Assembly (NCBI GenBank): GCA_019096065.1
Contig: JAGUCH010000002.1
Span: forward strand, 15,140,501 to 15,204,500
DNA length: 64,000 nucleotides
Source of the DNA: Paracyclopina nana
Taxonomy: Eukaryota; Arthropoda; Copepoda; Cyclopoida; Cyclopettidae
Reading direction: 5' to 3'
The position numbers and the translations under genes were made by a program. Position 1 is the first letter of the stretch. Each line of letters starts with the position of its first letter. The notes under the pieces were generated by a model. The model was not told where the DNA came from. It saw only the letters and a list, made by a program, of their open reading frames with translations, and did no database searches. This document shows, piece by piece, positions 10,501-20,983 of this stretch.

Positions 10501-13478
10501 AACACTACATTAATCTTCTCTGTAATAGCTTTTCTTGCAGCAAAAATGAAGGCGCAACATTAATTGAATCTTTTTTCAGACCACAAGCAGCTGCTCTTCC
10601 CCTGATGGAGGATACAAAATTGTCCACCAATCAGTGCCCTCCTTGATAAATCAAAGACACTCTCAGTTGTCACTCAGTACCTCCATGTGCCCCCAAGCCC
10701 TGAGGCATCTGACTCAACAGCTGAGTTGGAGAAGCTGAGAAAAGAGGTGAGAAAGCTGAGAGAGTATGCAAGGCTAAGTGTTCAAGACCGAAAAGTGCTC
10801 ATCCACAAAATTGGTGCCTTAAAGGACAAAGTTCATGAGACACATGCCAGAAAATCTCTGTCACCAGGCAGAGTTGGGGCAACCAGTGAGGCTTCAATAC
10901 AATGCAATTTGTTGGAGACCAAAAACTATTGGGTGAGATTTGCCAAATTGCAGCAGAAATTAGTGAGGTTCAGCGAGGCCACAGATTTGATGAGAAGCCA
11001 GCTGGAAGTGACATGTGAACTTTTGACTCCAGCTACTCAGGAAGTTGCCAAGTATAACAAAAACATGGCTGCAACTCTGTCCAACATATGCAAAAGCAAC
11101 TCTGATTTGCTCCAATCTGTGGAGCTGTCTTTAGAAGATCTCAAAGACTCTTCTTCTGCAGGAGAAGATGAGCAAGACAATCAATTTGCTACCAGACCAA
11201 GTTCAGCTTTGTCCAATGAAGTTCTACCAGACCCATCTAATCTTGATCTTGAAGCTTCCTCTGTGCAAGCTTTAGAGCTTCAAGTTGAGCAGAAAAGCAT
11301 GGCCATTTCAGCTTTAGCAGATCAAGTAGAGCAAAAGGACAGGGTTATTAGGGAGCAGGCTGAACATCTGGACAGGTACAGAATGGAGATTTTGCATTTG
11401 AGGGCGAAAGCCAAGTTGCGGTGCATCAACAGCAACCTATCCTCAAGGTTCCAATCATGAGGCGCAGCAAATGTGCCAATAAGTCAGCTACCAACACCAC
11501 AGAGAATTTGGAAGAGGGTGAAAAGCCAGCAGCTGGGAGTGATGAAGAAGACTCTTGGAGTGAGCCTGGTAAGCAGATTTTCAATTAGACTCCAAAATAA
11601 TTGTAAGTTTTCGCTTTTTGTGCGTAAGCAGATGTGGCTGCTTCAAGAAAGAGAATGGGCCTTTCACAGCATGTGCTCTCGCTAATTGAGAAAACTGGAG
11701 CATCTTCCTCGTCCTTCTTGCCTTCTCGGAGCATCATCGACTCTTCTGAGACTGAGGAACAATGCAGACAGCGATGTAAGTTTGTTGCTGAATCTATTAT
11801 AACTCCACATGACTACTATATGCAAAACATATGCGCAGTAAAAAGGTTCTACGCTTTGGACTATACCGAGCAAGATTTCTCAGACAGCAGCAGCAACTGC
11901 AGCTCTAAAATACAACAGCAGGAAGCGAGCAAAAACGAAGGTTAAAAAACGAGAGTGCTTCAGTTAGCTTATAGTTGCAGTAGAAATTAAAATTAACAAC
12001 AGAAAGCTGTGCTATATCTACACTAATCCACTTTTACAATTGATAGCTTCTTTTCACTTTACATCCAACAATTTTGAGCCATCATTGTAATGTCATGCAA
12101 TTGTTCCAGATGAATCACAATGCAAACTTGGAGCTTGGAACTGCTTGTTAAACAGCCTGCAAGAATACTCCAGGATTATGGACGAGCTGTCCTTCCAATT
12201 GAGCTTGTCAGATACTCTGATTGACCACAAAAGCAATGACTCTCCTCAGACCTCAGATGATGAAATGGAAGCACCATATGACACATTGGATGACAGTTCA
12301 CACAGCATAAAACTGGATTTGTGCTACGCTTGCTCCAAATCTCTGCCTATGGAGCTTGAAGACTGCCTCCACAAATGGGCACAGCTTCTCGTGAACTCCA
12401 CGCTAAGCCTCAAGCATTTGAGGAAAAGCTACTCCAAGCTGAAAAGAAAGCTGCGTCAATCCCAAGGGAATGTGAGTGAGAAAAACCTGCTAATCTCACA
12501 GCTAGAGGAAGCTATAAAGCATTTGGGTGCTAAGGTCGAGTCTACGAGCGAAGAAGTGGACAAGAAGAGCAAAGATTTGGCAGAACTGCACCAGAAAATG
12601 AACGAAAACTACAGGCTTGTGGCGGAGCTCAGCTCAGACAACCTCAGGCTTTCGACCGAAAGGCTGCAGCTGAGCAGCTTTTGGATGAAATCCAGCATGA
12701 CAAGTCTTTGCTCAAGGCAGAATTGAACAAGGCCCAGAAAATCATTGAGGATTCCATGGCTGGCCAAGAGAGTTGGCATGCTCGTAACACCACCGTAATA
12801 AGGCCTTCTTCCCCAGAAACTTCCGCTTCCAGTTTCGACTATTTCCTCCAAATTCTCCGGCATCGCACCACAAAGGCCAAAGGCGCCGTGGCTCGATGCC
12901 TCCCGGAGGTCGAGGTCGGGCCAAAACGAATAATAGGAAATGGAAAGGCACCTCCAATTCAGACTATGCATCCGAAGTTGCAGCCAATGAGTCACCTGCC
13001 AGAAGGCGTTCGTTTTCACGTCCCAATGCCAATGCTGGAAGTGATGTCTCCAGTCCAGATTTGGGCGTGGACTTGGGCTCAGATCCGTTTTCCAGCCTGG
13101 AACGATCTAACAGCATAACAGCCGTGACATCTCCAGGTACTAAAATATTATGTAGCAATATAATGACAAGCTCTAACATTGGATTTTAAAGGCGCCAAAA
13201 ATGCTTCCATAGCTGCTATTATGGAGGAGAACAAGAGACTGAAGCAGGACAAGGAGCGGCTGAGTGAAAAGCTGAGCCAGTCCAAAGGTGCCTTGCGTGA
13301 AACTCTGGATAGGCTTCACAAGAAGGACTCGTCCACAATGAGCCCAATGCCATCCAGGAGGATTTTCTCCTCAGCTGTGGCCGCGGCTGTGACCAACCAA
13401 CCCCCACCGACCTTGAAAGAGGAATTTCTGGCATTTTCAAAGAGCCACCGTTTCCACAAGGGCCGGGGGCAACAATAA
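7599..13478 (+). CDS. cnn: centrosomin/CDK5RAP2-like centrosomal coiled-coil protein
   Basis: Scaffold that recruits gamma-tubulin ring complexes to centrosomes. The CM1 motif is explicit in exon 8628-9109: KENFNLKLRIYFLEER, then NMELKVQCESLK and KEKTELLAEAGKAL, the hallmark of centrosomin, CDK5RAP2 and myomegalin. Long coiled coils follow. Working exons are 7599-7684, 8628-9109, 9167-9507, 9563-9742, 10053-10175, 10580 or 10678 to about 11375, 11468-11568, 11632-11775, 12110-13136 and 13192-13478, for roughly 1000 aa or more. The C-terminus is basic and Ser/Pro-rich. Five places need attention because the coding frame slips by one base: a possible 86-bp exon at 8472-8557, near 10690, near 11420, near 12656 and near 12841. 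Each can be rescued by one extra base in a short homopolymer or by an alternative splice site, so exact exon ends are uncertain. Confidence 0.8.
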
Positions 13479-15710
13479 GCAAACTAAGAACAAATAATCA
13501 TACCTTTCTACACATGATGCGTGTATATGCCACTATTTTGAACAGCGAGATGCAATTATAAAGGCTCCAATGAAAGTTATGCTAAAATCACTTACTTGCT
13601 AAAATCGGCAGTCTTGTTTGTGTTGGGCGCCTTGAACTTGATCAGGGTAATTTCTGAAGATGTTGGCCGTCTTTCTTTGCGCTTGAACAACACGGAAATC
13701 TCGGTCCATTGTTATCATGGTCAGCTCTGCAACGTGACTAGCTTTTTCTTGGAATTTGAATCCGAACCAATTAATTGAGCTTGATCGTAAGTGAAATGGC
13801 AGTGTCGAGTGGTCATTTTTGGAAGTCTCGGCCATGTCTTTCTCCGAAAGATTTCGATTGTAATGTTTGTTTTGCCTTTTCCTAATTTTCATTTGACACC
13901 AGGGTGACCAGAAAATTAGAGCGGGTTATAGCCAGATTTTCCCCTAAAATAGCCACGTTTGGCTATCTCAGAAAAATTGATTATAATAGCCACAAATTGG
14001 TGAAAAATAGCCACATTTTTAGGAATTTTCAAGATAATATTTGTTATTCTGAAATTTTTCCCCGACTTTTGGAATTGCTGTGGATGAAATCAAGGATTTA
14101 ATAATGATTTTCTTCATATATTGGTGGCAAAAGATCAAAAAAATAAGTTGGCCAATTTTGCAAATTTCATTTTTTCCCCTGCTTTTTTGATGATTTTCAA
14201 GCGTTTATTACTTTTCAAAAATAGCCACGAATGGCTATGGCTATTCGGCCTAAATTTCCGTAGCCACACATGGGTAAAAAATAGCCACTTTGGCAATAAA
14301 TAGCCAAATCTGGTTACCCTGTTTGACACTGCACTGATTTGCCGGAAAAAATAAAAAATCGAGTTTAGTTACTGACTCAGTCGGTCTCAGTTCACTCAGT
14401 TGTAGACTTGAAGTCACGGCAGTGCTGCCAGTATTTTTGCTTAAAAGTCGCCGAAAAACCGTGAAATATTTAATTCTTCTTTTCGTTTGTCATTAAACAA
14501 GTTTGCTGATTAAATAGGACAATTTTCAGCCGACTCTTTGTAACAGGTTTTTTTCCAAATTATATATTCATATTTAGCGTAGGAATGAAGAACGGAGACG
14601 TCAAAAAACTGAAAAAGAGCATTATTTTTAATTTGTTCATGCTCTTTTTCAGTGTGTTTATCAACTTTTGCTTAATGCAGAAAGGATCTAAAATGCTACC
14701 TTAGAGACTTCATTCAAGGCCAAGCCTGCTCTGCCCTATATTTGTCTTTTGGTGCCAATGAGCACATGGCGAACCGTAATCGATTTAACTTTTAAGAATC
14801 AAACCTGAATTTCAGGATCTTTTTTTATATCACAGGAAATGCGTTAAGCTATTTGCAGTTTTCCATGGCAAATTGGTTTGTGTCACAGTTAGGCAATCCA
14901 TTTGAGCTAGGGCAATGGCATATTGCAGGGGGAATTGAGTACACCAGCACAGTGAGAAAAAGTACTTAAAAATAGCAATTTTGGTCTTTATGCACGATTG
15001 AACTAAGCAAACCACGGTGATTAGTACTCTAAATCTGCTTCACGTGATTGAAGATCCTGAAGGTAAATTGTTGTTTCATTTTTAGCCTATATTCATCTAT
15101 TTTTTTTTGCTTCTAAAAGGCTAATATTTGATGTAAAATCAAAAAGTACCAATGCACTGCAGCCAAGCCCTAATAAATGGTAACCTTGAAAATCTCAGAC
15201 ATAGTCTCGGCAGCAGGCAAAAAATCCTCTTGATTCCTACATGAAAACAAAAAAAAATCATTTCCACATCTGCAAAACGGCTGGTTTTTAGCCATCCTCT
15301 GGGAAAATGAATGAACGGCAAGTATGATATCTAGAAAATTTCCCTCACTTCTCATGTGACGTGTGGAAGCTATGTATAATGTGCTGCGGTCAATTCTCTT
15401 TCCAAATCGCCAAGAGCTAAAGGAGGAAGCAAGGCCACGAAAAGTCAAAACCAGTTGGGTCTGGTTATTCGGCAAAATTAACATGAAAAAACTCCTCCCT
15501 TTATTTTTAAAAAATGGCAAACAATTGTCTTTATGTCAGGTTTTGAATCAATTGGTTTCCGAATCTTAAAAGGGAATGTTTACACATTTACCCATATAGT
15601 ATTATTGCAAGCGCGTCACTAAGGGAAATAAACGCGCGTGCGCGCTCATGTGTGACGCGCGTAGTGCGTCAGGTCAACAAGTTTAGTTTCCGAATCTACC
15701 ATGACGCAAG
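13479..15710. other. intergenic region, one TIR element, no gene seen
   Basis: About 2.2 kb between the centrosomin and PLB1 genes. Apart from the inserted element at 13900-14321 it is AT-rich single-copy-looking DNA. The 116-codon open frame on the minus strand at 15170-15520 has no coding features. A GC-rich alternating tract (GCGCGTGCGCGC and CGCGCGTAG) lies at 15630-15665, just before the PLB1 start, and may be promoter sequence. Confidence 0.6.
13900..14321. mobile_element. hAT-like MITE with 8-bp target duplication
   Basis: The ends are inverted repeats, CAGGGTGACCAGA on the left and TCTGGTTACCCTG on the right, one mismatch in 13. The same 8 bases, TTTGACAC, flank both ends (13892-13899 and 14322-14329). 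An 8-bp duplication with a CAGGG start is typical of hAT transposons. At 422 bp without coding capacity it is a non-autonomous (MITE-type) copy. The interior carries many copies of AATAGCCAC in both orientations, including subterminal ones. Confidence 0.85.
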
Positions 15711-18635
15711 ATGTTGCTCTCATGGTTCCTGTATACTATTGTAGTGATAGTGGGAGCCACTCAAGTTACAGCCCAGTTTAGCAGCCAGCGCAGCATTCTC
15801 ACAGATGGCGTTAGTGCGTTCAACGCCATGGTTCTTTCGGAAGTAAAGGGTTGACTTTTCGGCCGCTAGATGGCGCTACTGCATCAGCCTGTTTTTCTTT
15901 GCAGCGACCCAGGAAGCAATGTCTGATTTTTGAGGGCAAGTCAGACATGTTTCCCTGCCATTATGTGAAGAAATCCCACTACAAGCCTGAGAGCGTGCAT
16001 AGATTGCAGCCTGGGGACATTGATGTGGTGGCAGCTTTGGGGGATTCCCTCACTGGTGGAACTGGAGCTTTAGGAAGAAATCTAGGCAATTTGAGGACCG
16101 AGTTCAGAGGAGTGACCTTTAGCATAGGCAAATATGGCGGTGCTTTTCCCATTCAAGCAACCTAAATGTCTCGTTTTTAGGTGGCCTTGGGACTTGGCAA
16201 GAGTACCTGACTTTACCCAACATTTTGAAGAACTTCAACCCCAATTTAAGGGGGATGTCCATCAAAAACACCCAGGTGTACGGGATGTCTTTGGACGGCT
16301 ACAACATGGCCATTGGCGGGAGCAAAACGTTCAACTTGACCATGCAGGCTCGTCGCCTGGTGGACAGAATGAAGCAGGATCCCAACGTGGATTTCTACAA
16401 CGACTGGAAAATGGTCACCATCTTGGCCGGTCACAACGACTTGTGCTCTGTGGTCTGCCGCAGAGAGAGCAAGAACTACGATCCCAAAGTGGAGCTCAGG
16501 CACATTGCCGAGGCGCTGGACCTTCTTCATTATGAACTGCCCAGGGCTTTTATCAACCTCATGCCTCTTGCAGGTAAAATCACTGCGTATATACTTCCCT
16601 TGTATATATGGAGCAAGTTCAAGTGATGCAATAGTCCAAAGTCATATCACTGGCAAAGCTCAAAAGGGAAAACGGCCATTCTACCTTTTGCCTCGCTGAA
16701 TAAGATATCCTTAGAAGATTTGGGCATTTTGGACGCAGGGTTTTGTTTATCAATCCTTCAGGACGGAATTAGTGATTTTGCGTTTGTGACTGAATGTTTA
16801 TTGTCAAAAACGCCAAAACAATCATTTAGTGGAAAAATCCCCTTCCGGTAATAGCCCCTCTCTAAAGTGGCGCCATCCAAAGTAGTAGCGTAAAAAGCCT
16901 AAACTAACTCTAGTGATCTTGGCTATGGCCAGGTCATATCAAAGAAAATAGCGCTAAAGGATGCTCATTAGACGGGCATGGGCAAAGCGTTAAAAGGATA
17001 AATCGCTAAATATTAGCACCTATATGTGTGAATTTTTGCGTTTTATTTTTGGGGTAAAAAGATAAAATGATTTTTTTTCTTATCACGCTGACCATTCTTT
17101 TTTACTAAAGTTTTCGTACTCATGATTAATCAAAACATTTAAAACTCATACGACCAAAAGAGGTGGGAAAAGTGGTCTACTTAAAGCCATCAGAAGTGAG
17201 TAAAAATGATCAGTACTGAAATAGGAGGCTAAAGTAAAATGCAATTTAACGGTAGGAAAACATTTCTTTTATAGGTCAACACAGCAATATAAGACTAGCA
17301 GTTTAAGGCTTTGAACTCCAGAAGCAAAAATATTGCAACTTTCCAATGTAATTGTTGGAAAGCTAAATAAGGGTTTGTAGTCTTCTCATCTTGCCATCTG
17401 GCTCCACAGATACTGAGCAAAATAACTAAAAGCTCCCACTCCCTGATATTTCAATTATTTTGCTACAATCAAAAACCTTTTTTATGTGAAATATGCAGCT
17501 TCAATTTTCCTTAACAAATTTTTTGGAATAGAATTGTTCCATTTCATCGATAAATTGACTATAAAAATAAAACGCAAAATTTCACACCTAAGCGCGAATA
17601 TTTATCGTTTTCTCGATTTATCTCTTTACCCATGCCGTCATTAGACTGAAAAGCTGCTTCATCTGACTGTGGCAACTTTAAATGCTATAAATCATATACC
17701 ACATTCAAATATATATGACAATATATTGATGTGAATATGTTGTGCTATACAATTTTAAAGGGCATCTTGCATATGATGGAGAATATATATCAATGTATGG
17801 GAAATAACTCACGTGTTTTCACTGATTGCAAAAACTTGACCTAGCATTCCTAGCTACATAATGTACGGTGGTTAAAATTGCCATGTAACAAAATTCCATG
17901 TTAACAGATCTTGGCCAATTGTTTGATCTGAGGAGCCTCCCTTTTGCCTGCTTGTTGCTCAGAAAATGGCTGTGTCCTTGTTTGTTCGGGCCGTTCGAGG
18001 AGAAGACCTTCTCCAAGTACGAAGTGAAGCATTGGCTCAACAGCTTTGCTCGTCAACTGGATGACTTGATTGTGTCAGGTCGATACAACGACAGGGAAGA
18101 CTTCACTGTCGTTTTGCAGCCCATCCTCATTCAAGGCAAAATCCCCAACACAAAAAGGGGCAAACCTGACTTGTCATACCTTGGGCCTGACTGCTTCCAT
18201 TTGGCCCAAAAAACGCATGCTTTGAGTGAGTATGAAATTGCGAAACCATTTCCGCCAAAAAAACCGCCGAAAACGCCAAAAAGCAAAAATCCACTTTGGG
18301 TATTTTTGGCCCACTCTTCAGTGGCGCCACCCTAAGTGGTAGCGACAAATGCCCGAACTAAATCTACATATCTTCATTTATGTAGGCAGAATCTAAAGTA
18401 TATGATGATTTTTAATTTAGTTGCGAGGGGACTGTGGAATAACCTGTTGCAGCCCATTGGCCGCAAATCTACAACCTATGAGAGGACCACAGCTTTCTTC
18501 TGCCCGAGTGAAGAGAGACCTTACTTAGCTACCTATGCAAATAGCAACTTCATGACCTCAGAACTTACCTCAAACATGGAAGAATTCATTGCCATAATGG
18601 AGACGAGAGGAAGAGGAATGTCTTGCCCCATTTAA
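15711..18635 (+). CDS. phospholipase B1-like SGNH/GDSL lipase, single repeat
   Basis: Hydrolyses acyl esters of phospholipids; vertebrate PLB1 is a brush-border enzyme with four tandem repeats, while this protein has one. Exons 15711-15842, 15905-16139, 16181-16573, 17908-18225 and 18421-18635 give about 430 aa. MLLSWFLYTIVVIVGATQVTAQ is a signal peptide. Catalytic blocks are ALGDSLTGG (nucleophile Ser), AGHNDLC (oxyanion Asn) and GPDCFHLAQ (Asp and His of the triad), followed by LWNNLLQPIGRK, which is PLB1-specific. No C-terminal membrane anchor is visible, so it is probably secreted. Introns 3 and 4 carry repeat sequences. An out-of-frame ATG lies 10 bases upstream of the chosen start. Confidence 0.85.
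16859..16913 (+). repeat. degenerate repeat, copy 1 (PLB1 intron 3)
   Basis: Core GTGGCGCCATCCAAAGTAG followed by TAGCG and a CTAAACTAACTC-type tail. A related copy lies in the next intron at 18314-18367. The match is roughly 70-75 percent by eye. Confidence 0.45.
16974..17637. mobile_element. TIR element with 8-9 bp target duplication (PLB1 intron 3)
   Basis: Both flanks carry TCATTAGAC (16965-16973 and 17638-17646). The arms are long imperfect inverted repeats: the left begins GGGCATGGGCAAAG, and the right, read on the minus strand, begins ACGGCATGGGTAAAG. The match continues through GATAAATCG...AAATATT...TGTGAA..TTTTGCGTTTTATTTTT on both sides, about 85 bases in all. No coding capacity in 664 bp. 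The duplication length suggests a hAT- or Mutator-type source, but the terminal bases are not diagnostic. Confidence 0.75.
18314..18367 (+). repeat. degenerate repeat, copy 2 (PLB1 intron 4)
   Basis: CTCTTCAGTGGCGCCACCCT then AAGTGGTAGCG, partner of the copy at 16859-16913 and in the same orientation. Identity is judged by eye only. Confidence 0.45.
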
Positions 18636-18688
18636 AACCAGCTGACTTAAAAAAGCAACAACTCAAAACCTCTATGCATGTTCATAAT

Positions 18689-20855
18689 TCATGCTTCAAA
18701 CAAGTTATTCAGCTCGAGACTCTTGGTAGTCATTTCCATGTCATCCTCCTCCTCGTTGTTGTCCCCTCCAGTCTCAATGATATCAATTTCGTTCTCGTAC
18801 TGTTGCTCCAGATTGGTCAGAGCCACGGCCATTTGCAGCCCTTCTTGCACTCTCTTCAGCTCTCGTGACATCTTCTCCAGAAGAGTCACCTTGAACAAGT
18901 ACTCATTCATGTCCTTTTCAAAGTCGCCATCGTTGGACACTTTCTCCTTCAAATACTTGACATACTTCCGCATCAGCTTGGGCGCAGGATTGATGGGTTG
19001 GATCATGAAGTTGTCACTTTTCTGCCCAAGCTTGTCAATGCTCCAGATTTTGAGCTCGTGCAGGTTCCTTCCGTTGGTCGACTTTTGATTGATGGCTCCT
19101 TTGGCAGTTGAAATGACCACAGACTTGTCATTGGTGTCTATGAGCTCCACAACGTAGGTCAATTCTCTGGACGCATCCCACTGCGCATTGAAGTTGTACA
19201 AAATGTCATTGTCCTCGACTGCCAATGACCATGAGGATTTGAGTTTCCTTGGAGGTCCAGGACAAGTGAGGATGTCATGGTAGACATGCTCCGAGACTTC
19301 TTTGCCATCAAAAGTCACTGAAAACTCCATGGAGTAACTTTGCCCTTCAAATGAAAAAATCAATAAGGCTGGATTTATAAGAATGAGTGCACATGTACCT
19401 GGATCCAAGTCATCAAACTTGGCGTAGAACGTAGCGCTGCTGTATCCGTGATGGACAGCATAGACTGCGTTCTCCAGGTCAGATTTAAGATCATCCAGGT
19501 TCTTCTGCTGGAAAACCTCGATTTTTCGTTTCCCATCGGGCATAATGAGAGAGACGACATACATCAGCCTCTTGGAGTACTTGCTCCCAAGGAATTTGGC
19601 AATCATGGGAGCCTCAAAGGCAACCTTTATGGAGTCCGAGGTCACTGACTGGTTGCCCTTGTGCATGAAAATCTTCCACATGGTGCCAAATTCCACGTCA
19701 GTCAGGGCCATGATTCGCAGGGCCACTTCCACTCCCAAAGTTTCCGAGAGCAGATCCAAGAGAACTTCCACATCAGGAGACTTGAGGCCTCCGAAAACGT
19801 CCTCGACAGCCTCCAAATCAGCCCATTTGACGGTGTGCTCCTTTTTCAACTCTTGCTTGTAGGTATGCACAAGTCGGGACAATTTGCGCAGGCGTTTAAA
19901 GGCCAGCCAGAGAAGAGTGTACAAGTTGGCCAGGACGTACACCGAGGCCATGCAAAGGCCAATGATGAGAATGTAGAAGTAGAATTGAGTGTTTGGAACA
20001 ATGCAGACGAAATCAACGTTGGCCAGTCTGCACTCCTTATAGTAGACCACTTTGAACGATTTGTCCATAATTGTACCGTAGCTGCGGAAAAAGAGCCAAA
20101 TGCCAAAGCTCAGGGCCACGAGGAATTCCAGGATATTCTTGAGCACGTAGCTAATCAAGTATGATTTAGAGTGGCGAAATTCCGCCTGGAACTCCTTGAA
20201 TGCGGCAACATTCGAAGTCCTCCAATCACCTAATGAAAAGAAATGAAACAAGTGAATAATACTTTATTTTGTAATTGTAACTTTACTCAAGTCTTCAGTT
20301 TTGCTGGTGGCTCTCACGATCAAGTTGTACATTTGATTGGCCTTCAGTCCTCCGGCCGATCTAAAAACCGCATACAGTGTCATGTTAAAGGTAAGTTTTG
20401 AAAGTATTTTAACCTGGTGAAAAACTTTTCTATAATTATAAGTGCCAATGGACCCAAGAGAAGTGCATAGGGGAAGAATGCCAGGAACAGAGACATTTCT
20501 TCGGCAGTACAAAATCCATTGGTGAACCTGGATGGGGCCTTAAAAAATCATCAATTAGCAAATCAATTTAGTGGATAATGGTAGATTGCTTACGATCGAG
20601 CTAGAAGTAACATTTGGATATTTGGGGGCACATTCCATCAAGGAATTAGTTGTGGGGAGTGCAAATAATCCAATAAGTATGTTGGCATACACCACATAGT
20701 TCTATAATTAGATCAACTTAATTACTCGCGAAACACTGTACTCTCTAGCAATTATTCACCTGTAATTTGTCCCACCAAGGATAGAAAGCAGCAGATGCAT
20801 CTGTGGTCTGCAAAAGCTGGTCTCGAGCCAAGGTGTTGCCAAGAAAAAGCGCCAT
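18689..20855 (-). CDS. pannexin/LRRC8-like four-TM channel protein with FN3-like and coiled-coil tail
   Basis: Exons 20760-20855, 20594-20701, 20414-20538, 20287-20360, 19399-20229 and 18689-19344 give about 629 aa. The N-terminal half resembles the pannexin-like domain of LRRC8 anion channels: AAFYPWWDKLQ before TM1, FLAFFPYALLLGPLALIIIEKFF as TM2, ILEFLVALSFGIWLFF as TM3, YILIIGLCMASVYVLANLYTLLW as TM4 (split across the bilayer edge), then LLDLLSETLGVEVAL as in the LRRC8 linker. No leucine-rich repeats follow. The rest holds a beta-rich stretch, a fibronectin-III-like segment around CPGPPRKLKSSW, and a C-terminal coiled coil. An 18-codon stretch at 19345-19398 is open but has perfect splice signals and is treated as an intron. 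The ATM stop codon is only 128 bases upstream. Confidence 0.65.
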
Positions 20856-20983
20856 TTCGTATTGATTCCCTACACAAAGTACGGTCGCCTATGACCACTG
20901 TGTCGTATGATTCAGAACAACGAAACATAAATAGTAGGACATGTATTATTGACGCATATCGACTAAGAACCGAAGTAGAGGCT

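Noticed and set aside
10680-10700. Programmed -1 ribosomal frameshift at the C run in the centrosomin gene
   Set aside because: The run does not form a canonical X-XXY-YYZ slippery site, and four similar slips occur in the same gene at unrelated sequences; base errors or splicing are simpler.
15170-15520. 116-codon open frame on the minus strand
   Set aside because: No signal peptide, domain, splice sites or sensible composition; likely chance in AT-rich DNA.
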